Shown: positions 25,901 to 39,495, numbered from the stretch's first letter. The stretch: 64,000 nt of DNA from Rhyacichthys aspro (GCA_036850595.1 CM072152.1:22147179-22211178); one strand, 5' to 3'. Notes: generated from the letters alone by a model not told the origin. A program made the numbers and translations.

Positions 25901-26959
25901 AGTGGTTTGGGACATCTCAGACAGAGAGTAGTTTCTAGTATTTATAAAGTGACACTACACCTATCCTTGTGTGTTGATATATGCTAATGTTTTTGATGCT
26001 TCTGGTGCTTTTTGATGCTTTTGGTTTGGTTTAAAAAACTAAATCTTCCCAGTGAGAACAAACCGAAGTGAATTCAGAAACCCACAAAGCACTTCCTCTA
26101 AACCTGGAGTTACGTGTCCCTTTGGTGTTTTTATGTAAGTGTATTTTGTCTTTTGTGGCCCGGACCATTTCTGCAGGATAAGCCTGTGCATACCAAGGCC
26201 GGATGAGTGGTAACTCGGAGGCGGTCCAATGGAGTGGGGATGACTAGTGCCTGGTTGTAGAAAACATGTATTCAGTTGGATGAATGCAGCTTTGTGGCTC
26301 CCATAGAGGCTCCTGAATGCTGCCTCACCTCCCCCAGGGCTGCTCCGCTCTGCACTGGGTTCTCACACTCACCGACAGCACAGACAGACCGACAAATAAA
26401 CACACTCCCGAGACGGGCTTTTTATATAATCCACCTGCTGGAGCCGTTACCAGACACACGTTTTCTTATGTTGTTGTGAAAGTGGGAGCCAGAAAGACGG
26501 GAGAATTGAGAACTACTTTTTCACAAAATCAAGCCCAAAACTGTCAAAATAATTCACAGTAAGAAGTGTTTAGAAGGCTCTATCCCATTGGCATCCATTA
26601 AAGAGAACATTAAATGGAAAAACAGCAGTAGCTTATTGCTTAAAGTGTAATTTTTAAGCCTATCCCTCACCTGAATTACCCCCAAAAAATCCCTCTGTCT
26701 AGACCCCTCTGGCCCCATCAATATAATAGTGACCTTTACTGCTTTTATTCTTTATAAAGAATGAAACTGGACCAATTGACCATCGCAAAAACATGTTACA
26801 AGTTTAGACCTTAAATTTCTACCTCTGCGTCAGACCAAGACAATCTTTTAAATATCTCTACCTTATTAAACATATCTGTGTGAATGCACTGCCAATATTT
26901 ATCCATGTTTTCTTTTGCTTTCTTTTTCTCTATTTATGTTTTTCTTTTTTGTCAGTGGG

Positions 26960-27300
26960 AGTGTCCTTCAAAGTGCAGACCTGATATTATGCAAACATGT
27001 GCCAAAGCTCCCTGTTTCCATCTATTAAAATCCTTGAAATGCAAATAAAAAGTTGCATATCCTGTTTTTATTAGATTCACCAGTATGATTGACAGCTCTT
27101 ATGTCTGCTGCTATATCTTTGCAAACACACTTTCAAAGCTTTTCGAATAAGAGAGGAATAAGAGCAATTAATGAGGACAATCCACTCTAATCTTAAGTGC
27201 TCTGTGCTGTTTTTACTTCCCTTCTTCACAGAGCTTAATGTGGCTTTGTTTGTTGTATAAATTATAGCTTCTTTATTGTGGGACATGTTTTTTGATTAGC
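26960..27300. promoter_or_regulatory. Candidate intronic enhancer with POU and PBX-MEIS motifs
   Basis: Carries octamer-like ATGCAAAC at 26989-26996 and ATGCAAAT at 27039-27046, a perfect PBX-MEIS decamer TGATTGACAG at 27086-27095, and a CAATTAATGA homeodomain-type core near 27165. This density of developmental motifs is typical of conserved vertebrate enhancers. Conservation could not be tested. Confidence 0.3.
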
Positions 27301-30130
27301 TCGGAAAATAAGAGCAGAAGATTAGTCCGGAAATGAAGCCAGTGAATTAAAAAATGCGGACTTAAGCCTGTTAGGCGGTCACATAACAACAAAAACTCCA
27401 GGGATTTACATGTGGTAAGCATGATTTGCCATTTTTCCTCAAAGACGGCAGATATATTTAGTCTTTTCTGCCTAAAGCTTTCTAAACCAGAAGTGCTCTC
27501 TCTGTGGGCTCCATTCGCTCCATTCTCTCATGACTCTGCCACTGGCAAATGATTAAGGCGTGGAGAATTCCCCAGTCCTGTGCGCTGAAATATCCACATC
27601 GCCTATGGAAAGTGACAGCAAATCAAGCTGACTGCCTGTGCTCCCGCCTCATCACTCTCTCAGCCCCCCTCACTGTTCCTCCAGTGCCAGCCTGGCCTTT
27701 TAATCACAGCTCCAAGCCATGCTGTAACAAGCACACTCCTCACACTGTCTCTTTGCTAATTTAGCCATTTTTAGTGAATATGTATGACATATTATTCAAT
27801 AATTCTCATTAGGCATCACCATGTTTTCACGGCCCATAGTTTCAGTTCTCTTGATATGGTGTAATGTTGTTATCCAAGTTTATATACAGTCATTAAAGTG
27901 TATGAATCTGCTTTTACGAAGGCTGACTCATGGATCCATTAAAAAAACTTTCATCCAGTGCTTCTTAAATGAGAAGAACAACCAAAAAGCAGCATAAGTT
28001 GGATCAGTCGTCTCTCTCGACACAAATTAAGATGCATCCTTCACTGTAAAACCCACTTGATGTTGAAAATGGGAACCAACTACAATGAAACGTTTAGCGT
28101 CGCCTGACTCCTGTGAGTGTTTACTGACCCAGATTTATGGCTTTAGTCGTACAGCTTCTGTAAAATACACCGTTCTCAGGAGAAAACATCTAATTGGAAG
28201 AGATTCAGCAAGTGTAAGAATCTAACCAGGTCAGTCATGTGTTACGTTAAAGATTAGTAAAGAAGATAATACGAAGGTGAAGTGGTGATAGGTTCTTCCA
28301 TAGTTTATTTTTGATGCAGTTGATTCCACTACATATGAATATATCTCTGACTCTTGGTCAAATGTTTTAAAATAGCAGTGAACCCCAGTTTAACTCATAA
28401 TGTTTAACCCATTTATATCATAGTCTTTTGGCTCCGATGATAAATAAACCCAAGACTTTTTGGACAGAACATTTTTAGTCGTTGTGTGACACCAATAATC
28501 GTGTCAGTTTTCTTATTACGTTCCATTATTAATCCTGAGTTTCAACAGCTGCACATTTTGATTCTTGTTATTATAAAAACATGGATTGGTGGAGTTTTAA
28601 AGGAATTCATTTCATTCAGGAGAAAAGAGAGTTGAGACAGAGCATGGTATAAACAGCTCGACAGCACAGAGAGACAAGGATGGAAGCACCCTGCACCTAT
28701 ATGAACAACACCTGTGATTAAGCACAGTTTTGAAGCTTAATGAAGTACAAACAGATGTTGTACAATGTGGCAGACTTGAACAGTGTGCCAATAACAGATG
28801 TTTACATGCAAATTAAAGACAATGTTAAGTATTAGGATTGCATATTAGTTTACATAGTATCAGTCGAAGATATCTGGAATAAACAGGCAAACACACAGAG
28901 AGAGCTGGGAATGTAACACAGTCAGAGGGTGATGTCACTGTTGCACACCCTCAGAGCCTCTGGGAAGTGACGCTCACTGAACTCACTGAAAGAGCAAGAA
29001 AACATTAGGAACTGACACAGTGTGAGAGAGAAATGACTGAAGGAGGAGTGACTGATAAAGTATCAGACCTGAGTGCATCAAGACCAGCTCTTTAAGAGAC
29101 TGAAACGGCATCGAGACCAGTGCATAATACATGAGAAAAGAATACGGAGCAGTACTAAACCCAGAGACACTGAGGACTAGAAATGAAATGTTCACGAAGT
29201 TTAGTGCTTTAGGTCTGTGTTTATTTAAATCCTCTAAGTATGAGACAAGGTTGTAGCTAAGACCCGCTAATGCTATTGTGTTTATCTCATAAGCCTCGAG
29301 ATCATTATTAACTTTGACTGTTTAGTTTTCATGATGAAGCTCGTTGTTTCTCACAGTCTCAGAATATCTTAAAGCTCTTGTGTGTTTGCTGCTGCCTCGT
29401 GATTGAGCTGCAGAGCACTGACTCCTTACTCTCTGCTGTATCTTGTCTCTGTGTTGAACTGACAGTCACGATGAAGAGGCTGTGGGTTTCTCAGAGTAGG
29501 CTGGAGGTTGATCACGAGCAGCATCCACCACTGTGCACCGCGTCATGTGACTCCTTCGTCTCAGCTCAGTGAGACCTTTACTATCGCAGTGAGCCGTAAA
29601 TCCAGCTCCGGACCTACAGCACAACGCCGCACAAAACTAACGCCACACTCCACTGCAGCAAAGAAGATGTGTATTTCTAAAAAAACAGGAGCATTGACAT
29701 CACTGTGGTGGAGCCTAAGAGACTGTGTTATGTGTTAGAGCCCTACTACACGTCGCTGATACTAAGCTTTCTTTTATGACGTTGGATTTGTCCAGGAAAG
29801 TCCGCTCCATCCCCATCTTTTGAGAGACTATCCAAACACTGTGTTAAACGGATCAGCTGCTTCGTGTCTAAATCTGTTTGCTACAATATAATTTTTAATG
29901 TTCGTCGGTAGATTGTCAGCTAGTTTTACCACTGAAGAAGACCTCCAGCTGGAAATCACGTGACATTTTTGGCTCTTGATGTTTTGGCTCCAAATGATAT
30001 CACAACTGGATAATGTTGGTGGGATAATGGCTCATTGTTACAGAATAATAGCCAATGGTTACCGGTAGTAGGTATCAATATGACAAATGATGATTTAGTC
30101 TGGAAATAACATCATCTTTTGGTCTGGAAA

Positions 30131-30375
30131 AGGTTAAAGCGGCATTGTTTAACATTTAGCCCAAAAATATATATTCTAATAAGCGTTTAATGGTTCTTAG
30201 ACATTGAAACCTCCAATCCACTCTTAGAAGACTCAAATAGAGGGAGAACCGGCCAATACTCTGGACCCTAGGAGAACAAAATACATGCCGCTTGGATAGT
30301 CTCTACTTGTAAACAAATGACGTCTGTGAATATGGCACCTACTGGCTAAAGGTTAGGCAGTGCTGCTTTAAAAAA
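30131..30375. repeat. Interspersed repeat, divergent copy
   Basis: Diverged, shorter relative of 17440-17775 and 56331-56700, with the landmarks listed there in the same order. Where the other copy carries a CTCF-like core, this one reads GCACCTACTGGC, so the motif is decayed. Confidence 0.6.
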
Positions 30376-31007
30376 ACACTATTATATTCTAAATTTACAA
30401 ATGGCATCGAGTATTCTGGATGATATTTCTTTCCTCTCTCGTCTGCACTCCTCTCCCCGACTCCACTTCCTGCTTTACCCCCCGTGGTTCCTATTTTTGG
30501 GGGAAGAGTCTTGTCATCTAGTTTATATGCACAAAGTGGTCGGCTCACCCTATTTGAACCAAAAGCCCAACAGTCAGTCATAAAGGGGTGAGTTTGAAAG
30601 AGAATAAAAATCATGAAGTTTTAATTTGTGGCTCATGCCTCGAGGAAACCCTGCCCCTGCCTCTTTGTGGAGTTGAGTCGTGGTTTGGATGTGGGATGCG
30701 TCTGTAGTTGGCAGTCGAGCGGTGGGCGTTTGCCTGCGTTTGTGTCTCCACAGCGTCTTTAACACAGCAGCATTCTGGAGAGGAGTTTCACCGTTGTTAT
30801 GGTTACGCTCAGACTGGTTCCCCTATCGCCATAACAACAGCCCAACTTTTAGCTTCCGTCGTCAAGAGAAACGCAACGTTCAATCCAACTTTATTTTCAC
30901 TGTTTCAGTTCAGTCAGAGCTCCTTATTTGGCTCAAAACACTGAATATAATTACAGCTGATATAATTAAAGGGACTGTGTGTGGTTTAGACTGAATAATA
31001 TTTATCA

Positions 31008-31021
31008 ACACCAGATGGCAG
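31008..31021 (+). promoter_or_regulatory. CTCF-like motif
   Basis: ACACCAGATGGCAG matches 13 of 14 positions of CCASYAGRKGGCAS. It lies 170 bp from, and in opposite orientation to, the core at 31178-31188. The preceding TAAAGGGACTGTGTGTGG resembles starts of short fish repeats. Confidence 0.4.
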
Positions 31022-31177
31022 CGTTGTGCAAGAACGGATATCCATAAAATGTTAAATAAGGATGTATATAAAGTAATTCAGTGCAGTTGTTCATGAGGGA
31101 ACACCAGTCCTTTCACATCAACAAGAGGTTCTAATGTATGTAATGTATCTAATCTAGTGTTGTATTAGCTCATGACT

Positions 31178-31188
31178 CCATCTAGTGG
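31178..31188 (-). promoter_or_regulatory. Partial CTCF-like core in a short recurrent repeat
   Basis: The plus strand reads CCATCTAGTGG within GCTCATGACTCCATCTAGTG, the third occurrence of the context seen at 21449 and 21919. Confidence 0.35.
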
Positions 31189-34100
31189 TACAACATGGTA
31201 ACTGGCTGCTCTGGATGATTGTTTGATCTGTAATACGGTACAGTGTGTTACATTAAAGACTGTAATTCATATAAATACTAACCTAATAATGCCTTGGATT
31301 GGTACAGCATTGGATATGACTATCACAGTGTTTCCAGTTTCCCCTGTGGCCACTTGTGGTACTGCATCAAACTATAATAGTTCATTTTTATTTATTTTTA
31401 ATCACAAATAAACAGTATATTCTCTTTTGATTGAGTAATGTACTGATGTACCATGTTGTTTTACTGTTCTTACCCCAGTATCATGTTGATGCACCGGTCT
31501 CATGCCCTCAGAGCTGAACGTTATGCACAGTGTGTCTTTATTGATGGGGTACATCTGACCCAAGTTCCTTATTTCTGTCTGATTAAAATGCATTGGCTAA
31601 GTGCATAATAACAGAAATGGAAAGAGTAGGATGCTTGGTTTTGGTTTTAATGATGGCAAAAAGATCTGTTGTAACAGAAATACATCCTCGACATACGGCC
31701 CTCCAGGGAGTCACACTGTTCTAATCCAAAGATTGTCTCAAAAGCCGCCAATAGAGCTTTGTTTGTTGATGCTCACAAAGGATTAGGACTAACTTCAGGC
31801 TCTTCTCATCTTCTGTTTCTTTAGTGATTAGCCTGTAGCACTTTTTCACATGTATTGTTCTTTGCAAGAGATTTTAAGACTCAATTTCTCCCACAAAAAG
31901 CATCTTTTTTCTTATTTGCCCGCTCTATTTGTTGATCAGAATAGACAGAACAGATGAAACTACACCAGTGTTTCCTGAAATGCGACGCCAGCCGCTCTGT
32001 CTCTGGAAGTATCGATCAGTGCTTTAAAAAGGTCTGGGGGTTCAATAGCGCCGCAGACCTTCGGCTTGTCCTCCATTCAAAAGATTTACACTTTTACACC
32101 ATCAACAAAACCCTTCAAAATTATTGACGACAGCAGGTCTCCTTGTGTTTTATGAGCCGTACACTTTATCAGGATGACACAGCATGTTATTTGATGAGAT
32201 CTTGTGTCAGGAGTTTGTGGAGTAACTGTGAACTTTAGTATTGAAAAGATAGAAAGTTTATTTGACAAAGTTTGGTAAGTCACAAGGTTCAAGACAAAAC
32301 CGACGAGACCAGGACATGTCTGAGACCCGAGAATATCGAGAGTAAAACCATCTCAGGACGAGGCCAGGCTTAGACCCAAACAAAACCAGAACCAGTTTAC
32401 AATACACTGCAATTGACACAAGGGAACATTAAAAGTGCAAAAATCCAATCTTAGACCAGGTCCAGACTCATGGAAGTCAATGTTTGGTGAAGGATTCTAA
32501 TTTTATCCAATCAGCATTTGCCTTAAAATGTTTGCCAACTTTAAAATGTATATATTGTTTGTCTTACTTTTTTCAGAATGTATTGCTTAATGTGCTCATA
32601 ACTTCCACATTACGCTGCCATTTGACTTTAAAATCTTTCGTTATTAACTGTTCATTGAAATAAATCTAAACAGGATCATACAGTAACATTATTTTTATCT
32701 CAACACTGTGCTGTAAAAGTTCTGTCATTGTCATTAATATTCCCAGTCTTCAGATGCTATAGGCTACAGTATATTTGTTTGGTCAAAGTTGCAGTAAAAT
32801 TGTGATTCACTGGCTGTAGCTGACCTTTCCACCGTCAGATAGAAACAGTATTTTAGTCCATAAACCCTTTTGACCGGTGCCTATTGTATGTAGTGTTTTG
32901 GTTCACCTCCCACTTACACATGACTCAGACAGTGAAGGTGTTTTTCTCAAAGTCAAGGCTTCGTTTAATGAGGTGGGACCCCAAGGTGAAGAAAACAATT
33001 ATATATTCAGGCTCAGGGTTAAAGAGAGTTTAACACCCGCTCATTTGTTTTCTGTTGTGTTTACTCCAGCTGCAGTAGAGGTACAAATGTCCACGGCCTT
33101 TTGTCATTTTTTTCCTTCCGTTTAGCCTTGAGTGTCGCTCCTCGTCTCTGGAGATAAATGGGAGGGGACGGTACAGACTGGGACACACACCAAGGGACAA
33201 TTATCTGTTATTTTTTAGGTGTGTTTTCCAGCTTTATCTCCTACATTTACTGTATCAATGTAATGTGTCACAAAAGGTTTATGAGCAGAAAAAAACCCCA
33301 AAGTAGCACATACTGTACAGCTTTGTTGCATTTTATGATAAAATAAATAGAGATGAGGTTGAAACATGTTTAGGCCAGACACAGTTATTGTTAGAATATG
33401 GCTTTATGTAACATAGAAAATGTAAACGAGAAGTGACAGAAAGTTGACAAATATGATTATTTTCAAGACTGAACCACATTGGTACAAGCCTAATCTAGCT
33501 TTATTACAGTTATTTTATCAGGGTTTCAATGTAAATTTTGTCAATGGATAAAACTCTGGTCTGACTAATGAAAGAGGCTTTTTTCTAAATCAAACCACTT
33601 CCCTTTTGGCCAAAAAAAGCTAAATAAAATAACAAGAGTGAAATGTAAACTTTGAATGAACAAAAACTCCTTCTTGGGATTTAGATTTAAACCTTTTCTC
33701 AGGATATAAACTTGTGGCTTCGATGGGAACGTCCTCTGTTTTGTTCAATCCTCCAACACATATTGATATTTGATTTAAATGAATAAAGGAAATATCTGTG
33801 TAGTATTTGTATAGTATGGATTTTCATAATGGATAGCCCATATCTAGTTTGGCATTACTTACAACATTGCTTGAGGAACACTATTGAAAACTCTGAGAAT
33901 GGAGTGTGTTTTTTCTCTTGTGTTTTTTCTGCCTCCCATCCACGTATCTCCCACTTAGTCTAATGAATATTTCACAAAGAAAACTCTATTTATAGATTTG
34001 ACATCATTCCTCCGCTCCATCCATCAGGCTCAGCTGCCGTGTGCTTATATCTTCTTGTTTTCAGATTGAGCTTGAGTTTTATGTCACTTTGAATTATCAT

Positions 34101-35467
34101 CGTTGCTTAAAACAAAGGCATTCGTTTTTCTTTCAGTCACTCATCCTCGACGGAGAGCACTCATTTGTTTGATCGCACATCAGCATTTATTAAGACTTCT
34201 GTCGTGTCAAAGAAAAGCATTTGTCTGATTTAATTTGAGTGGCATTATTTTGTAAAATAGTTATGAGACTACAAAAGCACTAATAACTCATTCATGTTCT
34301 TTTAATTTTGGGTTAAGTGGAGCTTTACTGGCATCAAGTATATTTCAAGAAATGGCAGCAATGTAATAATGAGCTCGCATCCGAAACTGAACAAAAAGAA
34401 TGCTATATGAGAATTTTACATGTATCTATTTAAAATACAGGACATAATAATGGCCCATTGACAATTATAAACAAGATTTAAGGTGTTCACTTTGCAAACT
34501 TTGGATCAAAAAAGGCAAAACACAATTATACCGTCTAATAATTTGGCTTTTCCACAACCTTACGTTGCACTGTGGAGCTAAAGAAATCAAAAATCTACTT
34601 TAAATTCAGGTTTGTATTTTTTGTGGAGTCTGCACTATACTTTTCTTTGCAATTCAATAATGTAGACCTCTCTTTTCTCAATGATAGGGGAAAAAAATAC
34701 GGAAATTTACAAAATGCAGCAAAACATTTAAATTTGAAATAAAGGAAAGCTCTGAAGCCCTATGTTGTATATTTAGTGTTGCACTATTCAGTCAATCCTT
34801 AATTTAGATATAGCACCTTACAAAAAGGAATTTACAACATTAAATCTAATATATAACAAAAAATAAAATCTCTTTATATCTTTATCATCTTTAAACAGAG
34901 AAATGTCGATGATAGAAACTCAATCTGAAGACTATTAAAAAGCCTTGGACTTGGGTTGATTTACACTTAAAACCTCACATTACTCCACATTAATGTCTTT
35001 AAAAACAAACAAGATTAAATCAATTCGGAAACAGGAGCCAATGGAGGAGAGTTGTGATCGTGCCTTGGAGCATTTTGTACAGTTTAAAGGTGAAACGGAC
35101 AAGACTGATTAACTCCAACGTAAAGTGCAACGCCTTAATTGGGATTTGTTTTTCTTTGTGTTTTAAAAAAGGTCATAAAAGTCACAATAAGCCCCTTGTC
35201 CAAACTCCTCCTGGCAATTTTATGTCATGTCATGTCATAATGTTATGGCTAATTGCATTACATGAACATAGAAGATGGCTAAAATGACTAAAAATAGATA
35301 ATACAAGTTGTACATAAGCATACTCGATGTGATCATAGTCAGACCAATAGTTCAACATTAACAGTGCAGTAGTAACATCCCTTTTCCATTCTCCTGCTTC
35401 ATAATTCAAGCCAAACCCTGCTGCGATGTGAGTGTTCATGTGAAAACTCAGCCTGTAGCGTGCTCTC

Positions 35468-35468
<1 letters not shown>

Positions 35469-35516
<48 letters not shown>
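35469..35516 (+). repeat. (GT)24 microsatellite
   Basis: Uninterrupted run of 24 GT dinucleotides. Confidence 0.98.
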
Positions 35517-35519
<3 letters not shown>

Positions 35520-36174
35520 AGCCTCTGTGTATTTGCTCAGCAGTAACAAAGACTAAATGGGACCTCGGAGACATCACTGATGAAATCAAATGAAATGGCA
35601 GCATATTTCAGTTTTTAATGACACAGAATAAAAGAGAAACTTTGGCTGAGACGCTGTGCTCTCTTATGTGTCCCAGAAATGCCCCAGGGCTGTTCTGAAG
35701 TCGAACGATTAAATGCTGCATCTTCCTTTTGATATGATTAATGATAACTGATGAGTCCCATAGTACCGCATGGCTTCTTACACACTTTTTTTATTTTTAT
35801 CGCTTTATTTATAAAAGAGTCTGTCTTGTTTGCTTAAATATCTAATGTAGAAAAAGGAACTCTGCCATGTTTGTTAATAATACAACACTATATTTAACTT
35901 TGACCAATTGTTAACCATCATTTTGTTTGACAAGACAAATAGGACAGTCCTCGTTTTAGAAGAAATGTGTTACCTCATAGTTTCATCAGATAATATCATA
36001 TCGTTGGCCATTTTGCCCTGAATATGTGTGTGTTTTGTTCTTCTCCAAATTTAAGAAATTCATAAAATAGCCATTAACAAAGTGTACATAGTATTTTTGT
36101 CCACATGCATGAACATTACCGGTGCTTTTTGGCTTCTTCTAGTGTTGACATTTTGGATTATAATTGTTATAGTT

Positions 36175-36197
36175 ACTATGGTAGCCCTGCAGGGACA
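36175..36197 (+). repeat. Short dispersed motif, single-copy region
   Basis: A 23-base exact match to 3854-3876, outside the duplicated block. The flanks do not align by eye. Confidence 0.6.
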
Positions 36198-37486
36198 ATA
36201 TCTTATGAGCAAAACTAATGAAACTGGGTCAAATGATAAGTTAACTTTAAAAATCAAGCTTTAAAACCTATTGAGACGTGTGTTAAAAATGAAATAAATG
36301 TGCTTTTCCTCCGTCAGTTCAGTCTGGGATCAGTTTGTCCCATTTTGGATCCAACAGGAACAAGATGGCTGCAAAAGGAGCTTTAAGCTATGCATTTTTG
36401 GCGAATATTAATAGATCCGATTTCAATGGACACACAAACTCTTTATGCAAACACAAAACACAAATAATTTATAAAGAAAACAACAAATGACTACAAACAG
36501 CTCTGGAAAAGGCTTTATCGAGGCTGTATGGGAATGAAAAGATATATTTTGAGACAATTAGCCACTACTGAAGCTAGTTTTACCATTGTGTTTCATTTTG
36601 TTCAACTGTAAACCTCTTCATAATGCACCGTTAATGTGAAAAGTGAAGTGATACTGAGGCTTTTCTGTCTGTATGGCTTGTTGCCTGACAGTGACCATAC
36701 AGACAACATCCTATTGAATTACTGTAATGGGCTGATAATGGGTCTCAGGGAGAAGAGGAGGGGGCAGTAACCACCACAGGTCAATGCAGCACTAAACCGT
36801 TAGTTTAACAGTGTACAAATATAAAATGAACAGCTCTATGCTCTTTGTTTTATTTGTTTGGTGAATCTGTTTTGCTGTAACTCTGCTGCTTTGGTCGTTA
36901 TCAGTGAACTATGAACAAAAAGGTAATAAATACTCCATAGTATTGATCTTTTCCCAGTTTTAAGAGACATAAGGCAATAGATGGAAGGTAAATGAGCAAG
37001 GGCAAGGTTAGCTAAGCAATCTTATGTGTAATAATGTGTAATTTCTTTTTTTTCTTTTGCTAAACATGCTGAATAACACTTATTACAACCCTATTTTTGT
37101 TCATACATCATGAAAAAAACTGTAACAAGATCCAAAAGTAGCCCAAGAAAGTCAGTAGTTGAACCTAACCCACTCTTTAGACTGTATTATATGCTGCATG
37201 TTTTCTACCACCCACTACTTACATACAGTTAACTATAATAACAAGCAGCAGATGTTGTTTATGTGCTGACCTGTCTGCAGATACGTGTCTCTGTGGTGTT
37301 CAGGCCTCGACCAATCACAGGTCACAGAGTCCACTGAGTGTAAACCAGACCAAAGATGTAGTTTAGGAGGAAATGAAGAAAATACAGACAGAGAAAGCTT
37401 GTTGAAATAAAGTAAAGAGAGTAAAGTGGCTTAGTTTGTTAATAATTTTCCCTTAAATTCTGCAATGTATGTACAGCTGCATATTG

Positions 37487-38499
37487 CACACATGTCAAAC
37501 TCAAGGCCCGGGGGCTAAATGTGGCCCTTTGCAATGTTTTATGTGGCCCTTTAATACATTTAGAAGGAGATATTTCTGGCATTATGTTTTAGATGGATTT
37601 AAAACCTGTTTGAATCCAAATAAAACCTGATCAAATCCGTCAAAAACCTGTTCAAATTCGTCAAAAAACTGTTAAAATCTATGTAAAACCTGTTTGAATC
37701 TATCTGAAACCTGTTCGAATCCAAATAAAACCTGATCAAATCCATCAAAAACCTGTTCAAATTCGTCAAAAACCTGTTCAAAGTTGTCAAAAACCAGTTA
37801 AAATCTATGTAAAACCTGTTTGAATCTATCTGAAACCTGTTCGAATCCAAATAAAACCTGATCAAATCCATCAAAAACCTGTTCAAATTCGTCAAAAACC
37901 TGTTCAAATTTGTCAAAAACCAGTTAAAATCTATGTAAAACCTGTTTGAATCTATCTGAAACCTGTTTGAATCTATCTGAAACCTGTTCGAATCCAAATA
38001 AAACCTGATCAAATCCATCAAAAACCTGTTCAAATTCGTCAAAAACCTGTTCAAAGTTGTCAAAAACCAGTTAAAATCTATGTAAAACCTGTTTGAATCT
38101 ATCTGAAACCTGTTCGAATCCAAATAAAACCTGATCAAATCCATCAAAAGCCTGTTCAAATTCGTCAAAAACCTGTTCAAATTTGTCAAAAACCAGTTAA
38201 AATCTATGTAAAACCTGTTTGAATCTATCTGAAACCTGTTCGAATCCAAATAAGACCTGATCAAATCCATCAAAAACCTGTTCAAATTTGTCGAAAACCA
38301 GTTCAAATCAAACTAAAACCAGTTAAATAAAAATCCATAAAAGAAGGAAATTAATGTTAAAGATAACTTTTGTGAGACTCAAATGAAGATGAAACCTTCC
38401 ATTAAATAATTTAATAAAAGCTTCCAAATGTCACTATCTTCGGCCCTTGAAAATATTCTTATTAACTATCATGGCCCCTTATCACTTTGTGTGATAGTG
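37487..38499. mobile_element. hAT-like element with a large internal minisatellite
   Basis: The left end CACACATGTCAAACTC and the following AAGGCCCGGGGG match the copy B element at 40437. The right flank (38327-38499), with GAAGGAAATTAATGTTAAAG and TTCTTATTAACT, matches the right flanks of the elements at 60727 and 62641. The terminal inverted repeat at the right is decayed, so the exact end and the target duplication are not certain. No transposase is present. Confidence 0.65.
37601..38326. repeat. 21-bp minisatellite with 126-bp higher-order repeat
   Basis: About 34 units of 21 bp, each ending AAACCTG or AAACCAG. Distinct units recur in a fixed order of six (126 bp): the unit starting GTTTGAATCTATC begins at 37692, 37818, 37944, 37965 (an extra copy), 38091 and 38217. 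Adjacent 126-bp blocks alternate between AAAGTTGTC and AAATTTGTC in their fifth unit. Because 21 is a multiple of three, the minus strand has an accidental 235-codon open frame (37599-38306). Confidence 0.9.
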
Positions 38500-39495
38500 A
38501 TTGCATTCTTGAATAGTGCAGTGATAAAATATAGTGTTATTGTATTAAACAAGAGTTTGTCCAGTCAAAGTGTGAATGTAGAAAACCAGTTATTGCATCT
38601 GAAGCATCCTTTCTCCACATGTATATTGCATGTTGATATTACTCTGATGATTTAATGTCTCGTGCAATGCCTTTAAAAGTCCTTGACAGCAGCAGTATCA
38701 GTGGGAGTCATTTTCTGGCTCGGGGTCTGTCACGTCGAGGGGCAACAGAACACGACTGAGCGATGCCAAACACGGCATTAACAACACTTTACATAAATTA
38801 AAAACCCGACATTAGCATTTTTTATCAGCGATTCCTCATTCATCACCTCAGCTGTTGCCTTACTGCGCTCGAATCCACTTCATGTCTTGATATTTTCCAC
38901 TCCTACCCTCTCTCTCGGGCCACCCCTGCCCCCGCTAACCCCTCGTCCCGTCTAATTCCCGCTGATGGACTGACGGACAGTTCCATTGACCTGATTAGGC
39001 CCTGGCAGTAATGGCTGGAGAGTGAGTGTTAGCACGAGTAGCTGAGAGTTAAGAGCGTGCACTTGGTACTAATCATGCATCAGTGGGTTCATGGGGTTTA
39101 CCGTTAAAAGTGTTAAAGTCGTTTTATATTTATTTTTTTGCACCTTCTTTCACTCGTCCGAAGATTAACACAGAAGTCACACTTAATGTTTAAAAAAAAA
39201 AGTGGTTTACACATAACTGCAACGACAAAAATACACAAATGATCTGATTTTGTTAAGTAATAATTGATTAAGATGACACACAATGGACAGATTTATTACG
39301 TTGTTGGAAACTTTGTGTTTTGTCCTCATGCTACGGCAGGATAACAGCTCGTTATTGTTAATGAAAGAAATAGAGCTTTGTGTAACATAGAATAAAGTTC
39401 AAGGCTCATGTTTTCCCATAATACATAATAACACTTTTATTTGGATGGTTTAGCCTTAATTTGACAGTGTGGATAGACAGAAAACACTGACTAAA

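Larger units (their letters stand above)
22995..38801. other. Presumed intron 1, first part (single-copy)
   Basis: Begins at the GTAAGT donor and contains no exon I can support. Contents noted separately: an enhancer-like island at 26960-27300, the interspersed repeat at 30131-30375, CTCF-like motifs near 31.0-31.2 kb, a GT microsatellite at 35469, and a large minisatellite-bearing element at 37487-38499. The stretch 24640-25080 is also moderately GC-rich. Long parts, such as 31.9-35.4 kb, show nothing recognisable. Confidence 0.55.

Noticed and set aside
37700..38250. GTTCGAATCC in the minisatellite resembles a tRNA B box (SINE-like)
   Set aside because: No A box at the right distance and no cloverleaf; the word is one variant of the 21-bp unit.
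37599..38306. 235-codon open frame on the minus strand
   Set aside because: It lies entirely within the 21-bp minisatellite; since 21 is divisible by three, a stop-free unit gives a long open frame automatically. The peptide is only a tandem of the unit translation.
1..38801. Two tandem copies of a whole 38.8-kb unit
   Set aside because: Only the block itself is seen twice within the window; whether 17844-38801 is also duplicated upstream of base 1 cannot be seen, so it is stated only as a prediction.
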